Below the pieces are notes generated by a model that had not been told where the DNA came from, ran no database searches, and saw only the letters and a program-made list of their open reading frames with translations. Made by a program: the position numbers and the translations under genes. A stretch of DNA of 64,000 nucleotides from the NCBI GenBank assembly GCA_020283515.1, contig JAHZTW010000001.1, positions 170,094,291 through 170,158,290 on the forward strand, read 5' to 3'. This DNA comes from Alliaria petiolata (lineage: Eukaryota > Streptophyta > Magnoliopsida > Brassicales > Brassicaceae). Within the stretch, counting starts at the first letter, position 1. Every line of letters starts with the position of its first letter. This document shows positions 35,070-48,300 of this stretch, piece by piece.

Positions 35070-38000
35070 GATTCTGTCTCCATTTCGCCTTCTTCATCCT
35101 CTACGTGGTATCTGCAAATCCGAAATTAATCGAGTCGTGGGATGAGAGTGCGACTAGATTCGACGGAGACTACAATCCGCCGACACCTTCTCCGGCGCCG
35201 GAGCCTCACCCGGATGATGACGAATCGACGGTATCCTGTGTTGACGACCTAGGCGGCGTTGGCTCGTTGGATTCCACGTGTAAGCTCGTCGCCGATTTGA
35301 ATCTCACACGTGACCTTTACATCCCCGGTAAGGGTAATCTCCACGTCTTGCCCGGCGTCAGATTGGTTTGCCAATTCCCGGGATGTTCGATTACAGTCAA
35401 TATCTCCGGGAATTTCTCATTGGCTGAGAACTCGACGGTTATCGCCGGAACTTTCAGTCTCGCAGCGGAAAACGCTGAATTTGGGATTGGCTCGGCCGTG
35501 GACACCACCGGATTGGCTGGGGAACCGCCGCCGGATACGAGCGGTACGCCGGAGGGAGTGGAAGGAGCCGGTGGGGGATACGGTGGAAGAGGTGCTGGCT
35601 GCTTGTCGGATACGACCACAAAGCTTCCGGAGGATGTGTGGGGTGGTGATGTATACGGTTGGTCGTCTCTGGAGAAGCCGGAGATTTATGGTAGCAGAGG
35701 TGGGTCGACGAGCAATGAGGTTGATTACGGAGGAGGTGGCGGCGGGACGGTGGCGATGGAGATTTTAGGGTATGTTGGGTTAAACGGCAGCGTTTTAGCT
35801 GACGGGGCCAGTGGAGGAGTTAAAGGTGGTGGTGGGTCCGGCGGCAGCATCTTCGTCATGGCACACAAAATGTAAAGAAACTCTTTATTTCTTCCCTTTT
35901 TGTCTCTTTCTTTTACTCTTTCTTTAATCAATCTAATGGTTTCTTTCTTTAACGAGAGACTGTGTTCTGATTTCTTAAGGCTTTGCATTGGGTTATTAGT
36001 GAAGAAGCTAAGAAAAAAGATAAATAAAGAGTCGACTCTTCTGGTTCCACATTTGGTAGTTGGTGGTAAATTAATGCAAAAGGTCTTAGGTTGTTTAGGA
36101 AATAAAATTTTCAACTCTGTTGAATTGTGGCCCATGAATAATCCTTGATTAATTTGCATTTAGCATATGCCTCTTTTTGAAGCCATATATACTTTGTGTG
36201 CTTTACTAGTGAAGAAGAGTGAGGACTGAAGATTAGAAATCACTCCTCTTATGTATCGTCGTATTATGGGTAGAAAGATTTTGTGTGGCTTTGGTAGGTG
36301 CAGAGGTATAAAAGCTCCTTTGGTTCTAGATTTGATCTCTGAAAATAGTGTTATGGTTAATGCCACAGGGCAGGAAATGGTCGCATAAGTGCATCTGGAG
36401 GTGATGGTTATGCTGGTGGAGGTGGTGGACGTGTATCGGTTCATATATTCAGCCGCCATTCTGACCCTAAAATCTTTATCCATGGTTAGCTTCAGTTTGT
36501 TTCTTTAACCGTCCCTCAAATTTTTTGCTTTCTATTGATATTGTGCTGTGAAGCTTGTTGACAACTCATCTTGATAAGTATTTGTGACAGTTCAATTCTA
36601 ATTTCGTCTTTGTAGGAGGTAGTAGTTTTGGTTGTCCAGATAATGCCGGAGCTGCTGGGACTCTGTATGATGTTATTTCAGAGAGCTTGACTATCGGCAA
36701 CGACAATAAGACAACATATACAGACACTCTTCTCCTGGAGTTCCCTGACCACCGCCTTTTCACTAATTTGTATATCCAAAACATGGCGAAGGTTGCTGTT
36801 CCCTTGCGTTGGAGCCGTGTCCAGGTTTGTGACTGAAAGCTAGATAGATTCTTTGATATTGTAAGCTCCATCTTTTGGTCACTGAAGCCATGTGATTAGT
36901 TTCCTATGAACAAGTTAGTGGTATTAAACCTGGATTATATTTCCTTCAACCAGTGCAAAGTTTTTATTTTTACGTTGAAGTTGTGTTTGCGAAGATGTTC
37001 TCCTTTAGTTTCGTACTGTCTCTCTTCTTTTATATCACTTTATTGGCATCTCACTTGCCTCTGCCAAAAAATGTCGAAGGTCCTATTACTCAATTTGCTT
37101 TGAACCTCCAAGAATGTAGTTTTAGGTCGTACGGAGATTTATATATTTTCCTGGTTTTACAGGTTCAAGGATTAATAAGTTTGTCAAATGGTGGAGAGTT
37201 GAACTTTGGTCTTCCTCGTTATGCTTCTTCGGAATTTGAATTATTTGCAGAGGAACTCTTGATGAGCAATTCTGTTATCAAGGTACTCGTTTATTTCTGA
37301 AAAGAAAAATGAATTTTTGAAAATTTTCGTTCAGTTGTTCTTCTTCAAAGTATGATGTGGATCTCTATGCTATATATCAGGTGTTCGGGGCTTTACGAAT
37401 GACAGTCAAGGTGTTCTTGATGTTGAAGTCAAGAATGTTTATAGATGGTGGTGGAGTTACAATTTTGGGAACTTCAATGCTCGAAATTAGTAATTTGTTG
37501 GTGCTCAAGGTATGTATTTAGTAATATGTTCTTCATCTCGTTGCTGAATACTAGACAACTTTGATGTTCTATTATGTGCTCTTTTCTTTTATACAGGAAT
37601 CATCAGTGATACAATCCAATGGAAACCTCGGAGTACATGGGCAGGGTCTGTTAAACCTAACAGGCACAGGAGATACAATCGAAGCACAGCGTCTGATTTT
37701 GTCTCTGTTTTATAGCATCCAGGTAAGAAAAGATAAACTGCATCATTGTATACTTGTGGACTCTGTTTGCCTTTTGTGGAGCTGTTACATTTAGTGTAAA
37801 GGGTTATAGCTTCCATTTATGGTTCTCTGAACTTATATATCGGATTAACTATTTCGGTTTCCTCACTATTTTTAGTAGAGAACAAAATGTAGCTCTTTTC
37901 TATATTCAGGATAACAACATGAGTTCAAAACCTGTCGGTAGACAAAATGTATTACTTGCTAACATCTATTTTTTAATGATTTGTAAAGGTTGGAGCTGGA

Positions 38001-41000
38001 GCGGTTTTGCGTGGCCCTTTGCAGAATGTATCAACTGGTGGCCTGTAAGTTCCGAAGGTTCGGAAGGATCCTTCCACAAAAGTCATAATCTTTTATGTTA
38101 TTTTTGTTGTGTTGCTGTACTGAACCTGTAAAAACTTTATTGTAAAGCACTCCAAAGCTTTACTGCCAACGCGGAGATTGCCCTGTTGAACTAATACACC
38201 CGCCGGAGGATTGCAATGTCAATTCATCCCTTTCATTCACTCTTCAGGTGCTTGTTTTGAGGAACAAAAAAATATGATGAAAGAAGATGTTTTCATGTTC
38301 TCTAACTGGTCTCTGTTGCAGATCTGCCGAGTTGAGGATATTACTGTTGAAGGTCTCATCAAAGGATCTGTTGTCCATTTCCATCTGGCGAGAACCGTAG
38401 TCGTACGCTCTTCTGGAACAATAACCGCAGACGGGATGGGTAAGCACACATACTCATTTAAGATGATTCTCTGTCATTTTTTTATTTATTTGTAATGTGA
38501 AGCAGTTCGTGAGAGATTTAATTATGGCACACAGGCTGCAAAGGTGGAGTTGGGACAGGTAGGTTTCTGAGAAGCGGTATTGGGAGTGGTGGTGGACATG
38601 GTGGTAAAGGCGGAAGCGGGTGTTACAATCATACTTGCATCGAGGGTGGCGATTCTTATGGAAATGCAGATCTACCGTGTGAGCTTGGTAGTGGAAGTGG
38701 AAATGAAGAGTCGACAGATTCAGTTGCTGGTGGAGGAATCATTGGTAAGCCATGTTGCAGATTTGGTATCCGATATATTCAAATTTCAGATAGTCTCTGT
38801 AAGAAAATGGATATATTCAAATTTCAGATAGTCTCTATCAAATTTCTAATAAGTTTTTTCTTACCAATTTGTGAAGTGATCGGTTCACTTGAGCACCCAC
38901 TTTCAAGCTTGTCACTTGAGGGCTCGATAACAACTGATGGTGAAAGTCCCAGGAAGACGCTGAAAAGCATAAGTAATTCAAGTCTAGGACCTGGTGGTGG
39001 TTCAGGTGGAACCGTACTTCTGTTCTTGCGCACACTTGATATAGCAAGGTCTGCGGTTCTCTCTAGTATTGGAGGAAATGGTAGCCTAAAGGGAGGTGGC
39101 GGAGGAAGTGGTGGAAGGATTCATTTCCATTGGTCTGACATACCTACTGGTGATGTCTATCATCACATCGCCAAAGTAAAGGGAAGAGTTTATGTAAGGT
39201 TTGTTATAACAAGTTTATACACAACAAACTGTGTTCGGAGCCTTTTTGATAAACAATTCAGTCTTTGTTATAAGCACTCTAATTTTTCTTCTTAATTGCG
39301 TTTTTGGAACATAATATCTGATTTTTATACTTAATCACAGAGGAGGGTTGGGTGCCAGTGAGGACAACATTGGAGAGGCAGGAACTTTGACTGGTAAAGC
39401 TTGCCCACAAGGGCTCTATGGTCTATACTGCGAGGTAGTGTTTAACTTCCATATGTGTTATTGTTTCTGTCCATCAATATCATTTTTGGTTTTATCCAAA
39501 CTCTAACTTCCTTGGTTTAACACGCTTCAACCATCTACATGTTTCAATATTCTGCAGGAATGTCCAGCCGGAACTTATAAGAATGTTACTGGATCTGATA
39601 AAGCCCTTTGCCATCTTTGTCCGGCCAGAGATCTTCCCCATCGTGCTCTATATGTCACTATTCGAGGTACTTTTTTATGAGAAACAGTGATCGGTCTATG
39701 ACCTTGAATCACAGAACTTTGATGAAAATTGCGAGCCTACGTCTTCAGCTTTAAATGAATGGAATGGCCTTATCTAATGAGGGATATTGATTTTCGGTGC
39801 AATGTGTCTTTCCTGTTATTGTTTGTTATCATCTTCAGTGTGTCGGACACATAAACTTTGTTGTGTGTTTACTTGACAGGTGGTGTTGCAGAAACACCTT
39901 GTCCATATCAATGCGTTTCGGATAGATACCACATGCCACACTGTTATACTACACTTGAAGAGTTAATATACACATTTGGGGGACCCTGGTTGTTTGGCAT
40001 TCTTCTAGTAGTTGTGCTCCTTCTACTAGCACTTGTTTTTAGCGTCGCCCGGATGAAATTTGTTAGTGGCGAGGAGGCACACGGGACAGCCACAACCCAT
40101 CATGGCTCTCAGATTGATCACTCGTTTCCATTCCTTGAGTCATTGAACGAGGTTTGCTTAGTCTTTATCTTTTATCTTGATCCCCTTCAGTGCTCCCTCC
40201 TGATATTGCTTGTAGAATTTAAATCCGTCTGAATGAATTTAGTTGAAGGGGGATATCATGTGAATGGAACATAACAATTGACGACATAGTGTTTGGTTGT
40301 TGTTATACTTATTAGAGGGACAGATAAATCTGGAAATAGAGAAAGAATGAATATTTCGTAAGTAAGTTGCCATATGCGGTTATAATCCTGTGTTTGGTAT
40401 CTTGATTAAGAAAATTAAATACAATTATTAAGGCCCTATGTTTTGCTAGGCTATAGTTTTCAGATGCTCCTTTTATAGTTAATATTTGTGTTTATCTTAT
40501 TAAGGTGATGGAGACAAGCAGAGTGGAGGAATCACAGGGTCACATGCATAGGATCTATTTCTTAGGTCCTAATACTTTCAGCGAACCTTGGCATCTTTCT
40601 CATACTCCCCCAGAGGAAATAAAGGAGATTGTGTAAGTTAGTTATTAGCTGTTGAGTTTTACCTTTGGGCGATAATTAATGTGTTCATGCCTGAAAGTTG
40701 TTTGTGAAACACCCTATGCCTTTGGTCTCCTAATTTGTTTGTTTACTTTTTTTTTCCAGGTATGAGGCTGCGTTCAATGGATTTGTTGATGAGATCAATG
40801 CTATAGCTTCATATCAGTGGTGGGAGGGTGCGATTTACATCATGCTTTCAGTTCTTGTCTATCCTCTTGCGTGGTCATGGCAGCAATCACGTCGGAGGCT
40901 GAAATTTCAGAGACTCCGTGACTTTGTTCGATCAGAATATGACCATTCTTGTCTACGCTCTTGTCGTTCAAGGGCATTATATGAGGGGCTAAAGGTACAT

Positions 41001-42753
41001 ATTCATCTATTATCCAATGCACTCTACTTACAAATTGAGAAAAAAGGGTAATGGTAGAAGAATCATGAGAATTTTTGATGTGAAAGTGCAGGTAGCTGCT
41101 ACTCCTGATTTAATGCTAGCTCATCTAGATTTCTTCCTTGGTGGCGACGAAAAGAGAAACGATCTTCCTCCTCCGGTTCACCAAAGATTTCCAATGCCTT
41201 TAATTTTTGGAGGCGACGGAAGTTACATGGCCTATTACTCACTCCAAAGTGACGATATTCTGACCAGTCTTCTGAGCCAGGTCGGTTTGTTGTTTCTGTT
41301 GGCAATGGTCTTTTCTTGTTTTACAAGTATTGAGTGTCAGTGCCGTAATGAATGGATCCCCCTCTTTTTATAGTTGGTCCCACCAACCACTTGGTACCGC
41401 TTTGTCGCTGGTCTGAACGCCCAGCTGCGTCTGGTCCAGCAAGGGAAACTGAGGTCCACGTTTCGCTCGGTTATGAGATGGATTGAAACTCATGGGAACC
41501 CTGCTTTAAAAAGACATGGTGTACGTGTTGACCTAGCTAGGTTTCAGGCATCGCCTTCTTCGTCTTGCCAGTATGGAATCCTTGTTCACACCATTGTAGA
41601 TGAAGTGCCATCAACACGAAGCGTTGATGAAACAGAGCAGCAGCATCCATGGTACGAACTTTCATTTCGATTCTCGCTGCTGTTTATTTTTCCAAGTACA
41701 TTACCGCGAAAGATTCAGACGTTCTTTGAGTTTGTTGAGTATGCAGGGACGTACAGATCGAAAACTCCTCTGGTGACTTGAGGGAGAATTTGCATTTCAC
41801 ACAATCTCTAAGAAACTCAATTAACCATGTGAGACATCGAGACTGTGGAGAAATCATAGACATCGGTAGCTTACAATTTCTCAAAGAAGAAAAAGATGTC
41901 CTTTCCTTCGTCTCCTTCTTGATTCATAACACAAAACCTGTTGGCCATCAGGTAAAGCCCCTCCCTGCAATTTTCGTCTTTGCTTCAAACATGTTGTCTT
42001 CTTTTTCTTACTACTGAATTCTCCGCGGTTTTGACAGGATCTGGTCGGTTTTGTTATCTCGGTGCTGCTCCTGGGAGATGTAACTCTAATGTTACTCACG
42101 CTGCTCCAACTCTACTCCATATCTATGCTGGACGTTTTTCTCGCTTTGTTCATTTTACCTCTCAGCATCATTTTCCCATTCCCTGCTGGAGTCGGCGCTT
42201 TGTTTAGCCACGGACCAAGGCGCTCTGCTGGACGCACTCGAGTCTATGCTTTGTGGAACCTCACATCTCTGGTCAATGTCGTAAGTACTTCTCTCTCTAT
42301 CTATCTATCTTTATGCAAATACTACTTCACTTCTTAAGGCCTGAAATCGACCTTCTCTGGTTTCTGCAGTCTCCTTCTCTTACATGATAAAAAAACCTTT
42401 TGTGCCTGGTGGGTTTTCTCGCAGGTTGTTGCGTTTGTGTGTGGATATATTCATTATCATGGCTCATCCGCTGGGAAAAAGATTCCGTATCTGCAGCCAT
42501 GGAACATTAGCATGTGAGAAGGACCTTCAAGTTCAAACCTAACAACACATTCTTGCTTGCATCATCAACTAACATCTTACATATTCCTAAATTTCTTTTT
42601 GGCAGGGACGAGAACGAATGGTGGATATTCCCGGTCGCTCTGTTCCTGTGCAAAGTGTTGCAATCCCAACTTGTAAACTGGCACGTTGCGAATCTCGAGA
42701 TACAAGATTACTCCTTGTACAGTGATGACTCCGAGCTGTTCTGGCAGTCTTAA
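35063..42753 (+). CDS. Large glycine-rich, multi-pass membrane protein (At4g32920-like)
   Basis: A plant-specific protein of unknown function. Twenty-two exons join in frame: 35063-35871, 36369-36484, 36616-36824, 37163-37282, 37381-37509, 37597-37722, 37989-38044, 38148-38247, 38322-38439, 38535-38744, 38877-39198, 39341-39434, 39558-39666, 39880-40151, 40505-40632, 40760-40994, 41092-41280, 41374-41651, 41747-41951, 42038-42280, 42425-42513, 42606-42753. The product is 1,434 residues. It has an N-terminal signal peptide (FCLHFAFFILYVVSA), a long ectodomain with Gly-rich loops (GGGYGGRGAGC, GGGSGGTVLLF, KGGGGGSGGRIHF) and Cys-rich stretches such as CEECPAGTYKNVTG. A strong membrane helix follows (WLFGILLVVVLLLLALVFSVA), with several more near the C-terminus (VGFVISVLLLGDVTLMLLTLL, VFLALFILPLSIIFPFPAGV). 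The arrangement suggests a cell-surface or endomembrane protein (inference). No lesions are seen. Confidence 0.9.
38775..38838. repeat. Short tandem duplication in an intron of the glycine-rich gene
   Basis: ATATATTCAAATTTCAGATA followed by GTCTCT occurs twice with a short spacer. Each copy contains a TTTCAG word like a splice acceptor, but the real acceptor is downstream at 38876. Confidence 0.75.
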
Positions 42754-43585
42754 AGACACGAGCCAAAACCATAATTTATACAAAACACGGTGAAGGGAGC
42801 TGGTTTTTTTAAAAGGCGTCTTCTGGTGCACAAGCTGATTCAAAGATATTTCAGGTGAATATAGCTAACTCTTTAGGATCGTAGGAAAAGGAAAGAATAA
42901 TCCTGAAAGATCGGGAGAACAAAAAGCACACGCTTGTATTTGATTCCCATGCCAAGATCCATCTTGTGTGTTTTTTTTCAACTTTGATGGATCTTTTCAG
43001 ATGATCCGGACTGGGATGTTTGTCTTGCTGTTTTAAATGATGTATGTTTTCACTACAAATATTATTTTCTAGTGGTTTGGTGATTGTGTTGATGCTCTCT
43101 TGCTGCATCTTTTCTTTCTACACGAATCCACATTATACAAAACACATGTTGAGACAAAAACAACATTCTGAACTTGAATGTCGTAAAAAATGAAGTTGAT
43201 TGTTGCAAAACAATAATTTGGTCCGGGTTCATAACCGATTGGGCTTAATATGCAGCGAAATTCGAAATGGATTGAGTTTAGTTCCATATACTTGAATGTT
43301 GTAGGGAAATAGCCTACTTGAGACTTGACAGTTGACAATTTTGAGGCGACTTTTGTTCTCTCCTAACCAATTTAAAACAAAAAAACAAAAACATAGATGC
43401 TGGAACAAGAACGGAACGGAGAATGAATCTCTTCAGCCACAAAACCACAAGAAGCTGCACACGAAAGACACATATACCCACAAAGAACATCAACTATGAT
43501 TCTAAACATGTAAGCTAAAGATCATAAGCGGATAACTAGTCTATTATATTCTCCTCAGTGGATCAGAGTAGAGTACCTGATAAAG
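42754..43585. other. Spacer between convergent glycine-rich gene and GatC
   Basis: Holds both 3' ends. No gene or clear repeat is seen. Confidence 0.7.
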
Positions 43586-44687
43586 TCACTCTTTGTTTAG
43601 AACTTTAGGAACTTTTAAATATGCATCCTCAAAGCTTGGAATGGAAGCTCTAATACTATCCCTGTTCGAGGAACATCAAAAATCTCAAACTTTAGTAGAT
43701 GGTTGTGCTTAAACCTTTGACACCAGAATCATCCCACATGTAGAAAAATAGTAAGAAGATCCAAACAAACCTGTTCTCAAATGTTTCAGGAGCATCCTCT
43801 CGCAAATTTCCACCTTCCAATTCTGAGGGACATTAAAATAGGCAGTTATCTTCCTGATTGCCAAAAGGATCAAAATTGCCAAGAGTGTGTGCTTAGACTA
43901 CAAAGACTTATAAGTCAAGACCTAATCTCCAATCAACTTTAGCTTATAAAGATCTGTCGCATGAGTCTACTTGAAACAGAAACAAATTCAGGACTCGCCA
44001 TACACGCGGGAGATTGATGCTACTTACAGCTAGTTTTGCTATTTATTTCAGAAAAGTCTCTAGTTACATGAATGTTTCGTATGGGCAAAAATGAATGAAC
44101 ACAAACAAAACCACATGTACACATTCAATAAAGGAAGAAAGTTGTGTAATTTATATTAAAAAAAAAGAAGGTCTGATTAAAACCTGCTCTAATCGCTGGC
44201 TCCACACTGTTCACATCAACTTTTTGAAGCTGGCCAAACCTGCAATTGAGACCAAATCACAAGCCAATCTCGGCAAGACGATAGCTTGAAAGAAACACAA
44301 GACGAGAATGATTGATTACCAGTCTATGACTTGACGAATTTTAGGTTCACATTCCTCTATCTGAAAGAAAAGAAAAAACAGAGGAAAGTAAGAGGAACAA
44401 TGTAAGAAGTCAATTCGACGAAGTAAATTAAAAAAAAGAACCCAAAGAGTAAAGGGGACCTCGGCCGGAGTGAGAGAGATACGAGCTGTCTCAGCCAGAC
44501 GGGACACGTCCGGCGGCTGAAGAAGGGATGAGTTTGTGTCAGACGAGAAACTTCGAGCTATCCGGTGGGTTTTTCTACTGTATCTTTGCAACTGGAGACT
44601 AGAAGAAGAAGGAGAAAAAATTGAAGTTTCGATTTTGATCCTGCGCGGAGAAGCAGATACAACGGCGAGCAAAGCTCTGGTCGCCAT
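43586..44687 (-). CDS. GATC: Glutamyl-tRNA(Gln) amidotransferase subunit C, organellar (GatC)
   Basis: GatC is the small subunit of the GatCAB amidotransferase, which turns Glu-tRNA(Gln) into Gln-tRNA(Gln) in mitochondria and plastids. Five exons on the minus strand (44460-44687, 44320-44360, 44184-44239, 43771-43822, 43586-43661) give 150 residues. The first 60 or so residues are rich in Arg and Ser (for example FSPSSSSLQLQRYSRKTHRI) and fit an organellar transit peptide. The GatC core starts with DVSRLAETARISLTPAEV and continues with CEPKIRQVIDWFGQLQKVD, SVEPAIRAEL and NLREDAPETFENRDSI. The end is VPKVLNKE. It is intact and lies directly downstream of NUP85 on the same strand. Confidence 0.88.
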
Positions 44688-45360
44688 GGCTTAATTGAAA
44701 CACACCTCTCTCTCTATCTCTCTCTCTCTCTCTCCCTCAAGTCTGAATTATGAAGGTGTGGATAGGATATTAGGAATTGAACGAAATTTGCGAATGCTGC
44801 TGTGTCGTTTCAAAACGGCATAAGTGTGTGAGCTGAGTGAGAGCTCTGTGAAGAAATTAGTAAACCGGTTTCAATCGGTACGCTCACAAAATCAGTTTAG
44901 GTTAATAAATCGGTTTTAAGCTCACATTTCGCTAATTTCATCAGATGGTCTTTTTTTACCAAATCTCTTCAACTAAAAATGAAGTTTTACTGACCAAATA
45001 GTAAGTAGTGTAGTAGTAAATCTCTTGAACTTGAGCGTGTGAAATTAAAACTTTCAAAGTTGGTTAAACGAAATTCTGGCATTAGTTGATGATGTCCAAT
45101 TGCGTCGGGGAATAAGTTGTCTGCGTTTGACATCATGTGATTACAATAATTTCTCACCTGTAAATGATAGTTTACCATTGGGAGAAGTATTTTCTTCTTT
45201 ATTACTACATTCGCAATCAGTATTTAAAACCCGCGAATGAAGGAAAACGGAGCGTTAACAGAGACTATTTGATATGAGAAAAAGACAGGGTTAATGTCAT
45301 GTGAACGAACAGAAAGAAAGACACAAAAAAAAATAGATATCGAGCATCAAACAGGGGGCG
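44688..45360. other. Spacer between GatC and NUP85
   Basis: Contains the GatC promoter, a (TC)n microsatellite at about 44706-44735, and the NUP85 3' end. Nothing else is seen. Confidence 0.7.
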
Positions 45361-48300
45361 CTAACATTCTTCGAGAAAAGCACGCCCGAGATTGGTTGCT
45401 AGAGCAAGTCTCACGGAACCCACAGCTTGAGCAGACAAATCAGATTCTACGAATCCTGGTCTTAGCCTTGCAATTGATACTTCTTGTAATTTGTTCAACA
45501 TCAGGTTGGTCTGTGTTACATTCAACAGCGAACGCTCTGGCCAATTCAACAGCTTCAACTGTAAACAACCACAAAAGAAAAACTCCTTTTTAGTTACGCA
45601 TTCCCTTTGCGGCCAAATCAAAAGAGAAGAAAAAAACAAGGTCTGCTTCTTTACCGAATCATGCAGAAGAGGAAGCCAGAAGCGTTGAGGAGTAGAGGGG
45701 CTCTTCATTAGCTGCAGTTATCAAATATGGCAAAGCAATATTAGTTCTTGTACAAAATATATATAATTAACAAAGATGTTGTATTTATTCACACACCGAT
45801 ACAAGTGTCTCCACAGCTTCGTGAGCCGCATCTATAGCTTTTCCATCATGTACTAGCTTAAGTGATCTCTTGAAATCTCTATACCTGGAAAATATGGCAA
45901 TTAATAATAATGTTAGAAACAGTTTTTTACCCCCCAAAAAACAAACAAAAAAATCATTAGCAAAGAAAGCAAAAGAAAGAGAGAGAGCGCAATGATTAAT
46001 ACTTGTGAAGAAAATCAAGACCACCAGAGATCTGCGATTCGGAACCCAGCAACTCGACCAGGCCTTCCCATTGCTGCATGTTTAAAGTATGAAATATATA
46101 AAAAAAGGACAAATATATAATGAAATATGTTTCGAGTATAGCTTGGAGAGTGTATATATATATATATACCTTGAGACTTTCATCAGACAATGACTTGCCA
46201 ACATAATCAAACAGCTGTTGAGCAATCACCTTGAGACAGTGTTCGTCCCGGGCTTGCTGAAGCCAAAAAATCCCAGACCCTTTCCTCCCATGTTTCCAGT
46301 GATGCACTCCAGATATCTGAACACCATAACTTACTTTAGATGAAATCTCTTTTCTAGTTTTTTCCACCAAATTTTGAGATACGACAACACAACTGTAGTA
46401 TAGTTTCAATACCTTCATAAGTTTAGCGCTGACAGTACTGAGTTCATATAGACGGCAAATCTCTAGACTCTGCATCAGGAGAAACATAAATACCATGTGA
46501 ACAATCTCTGACACAATCCTAAGATTTTAAGCAACAACAGAGAATGGATATTGATGTACAAGTGCAAGAGAACAAATGAAACCTTAATAAGCAACTGATT
46601 GTCTTGAACTGGCTGCCTACAGAACAACAATTCTAATAAGCCTAATCCTTGTTTCTCGCACGATGATAGATAAACAGGAGCTATCTGCAACAATTCAAAC
46701 ACAAAGCTTCTTACATAAAACATACACAAAAGGTACCAATTTGATTAAGTTCTATGCAGGCTTAGCTTGGTATTTTTACAGGAAAGGTACAGGACAAGTC
46801 ATAAAAGAAAAGGTACCTGCCAAGTCAAAGCATGAGAAGAAAGAACTTGAGCATAAACAAGTCTATGGAGCTCTTCCATGTTGATTCCACCCAAGTTTCG
46901 CTGCTCTTCATGTACAAGAACTTCTTCTTCATCGCTTCCAGCTGTCAATAACTCCATCGCATGTGCAACCATCCTAACAACAAACACAAAATATTCTCGT
47001 CATGATCAATATCGATAAACAATATAGCATTCTCAATGGGGTTAGTAACAAAAACCGTCTTACCTACCAGGAGCCAAACTCTTTAGAACACACTGCCAGC
47101 ACAACCTGCATCATTCAATAACACCATGCCGGATTAGGGTGACAGAAAGCTGAGACAGTTACACTTCTGATTGGGATTTTAATCCATCTTCTGACCTCAG
47201 TATTCTCTCCAAGAATTCCAATAAGCAGTCTCAGAAGCTTATGTGAAGTGTTAACTGGCTTTGACTGAACAGATTTCTGGGCAAGATTATGCATGCCATC
47301 TAGTCCCTGCAATGCAACATGGTATAATAGGGGATTGGGTAAAAAAAATTCACGGCTCAAATCTAAGATTGACAAACAACAGGTAAAGCAATTCACCTTC
47401 GTGAATGGCCTGAGATGGAGAAAATGTGAAACAAAAAGCTCCATCCAGTTAGATGTCGCAGCTGAGAGGCAATCGACATTTCCCATCATGATCTTCAACA
47501 TATTTCTCAAGCCCTCGCGGGTCTGATGGTGAGCACACTAAATCCAGAAGGCACTGCACTCTAGTTTAGTTATCTGAGACTGCCATCTTTCTCGTGTCTG
47601 GCAAAAAGGAAAATAAAGGGCAAGATGAGCATCTTTCTCGTGTCTGGCAAAAAGGAAAATAAAGGACAAGATGAGTCTAGACAACTTTTAACGTACCTTC
47701 ATAAAGTCAGGCTTTGCTGCAAAGCATTCACCAAACTTCCCAGCTTCTAGTTTTGGACGCATCCGTGGCATTTTTGAAATGAGAACAGCTACAGCTTCTA
47801 CCAGACCATTTTCTGTCTACTTAATCAAATTTGTAATACATTATGAATAGTCAGGAATTTGCGCATATACAAGAGTACTAGAATGTAGATAGTCACTCCA
47901 TATGATATGACATGAATCTCAAACATGAACTACTTAAATGTTACCAACCTCACGATTTCCTAGCTGGTCTAGTTGATAAGAACCATGCAAGTGTAACAAC
48001 TTCACCTGAAAATAAAAGCATGGGTAGCTCATCCCTCAAATTGCAACTTTCAAAATCAAATTAAGTAGAGCCAAAAAGTACGAACCACTATTTCTAGCCA
48101 ACCAACTGATAAAGCGGATGACATCACTTCCCAGTATCTTGGATCATCCTCGATGGCCTACAAATGCACATAAACCCCATTACGCAATTCAGTTCGTCAT
48201 ACACTTCTTTTTTTTTAAAGAACTATTAATACTTCAATCGACTTCTTAGAGAGGATCATATAAGTTTCTATACCATCGACCCTTCTGAGAGTTGAAAAAA

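Noticed and set aside
35317..35619. Proline-rich open frame on the minus strand
   Set aside because: It is the complement of the Gly-rich exon of the plus-strand gene, a composition shadow.
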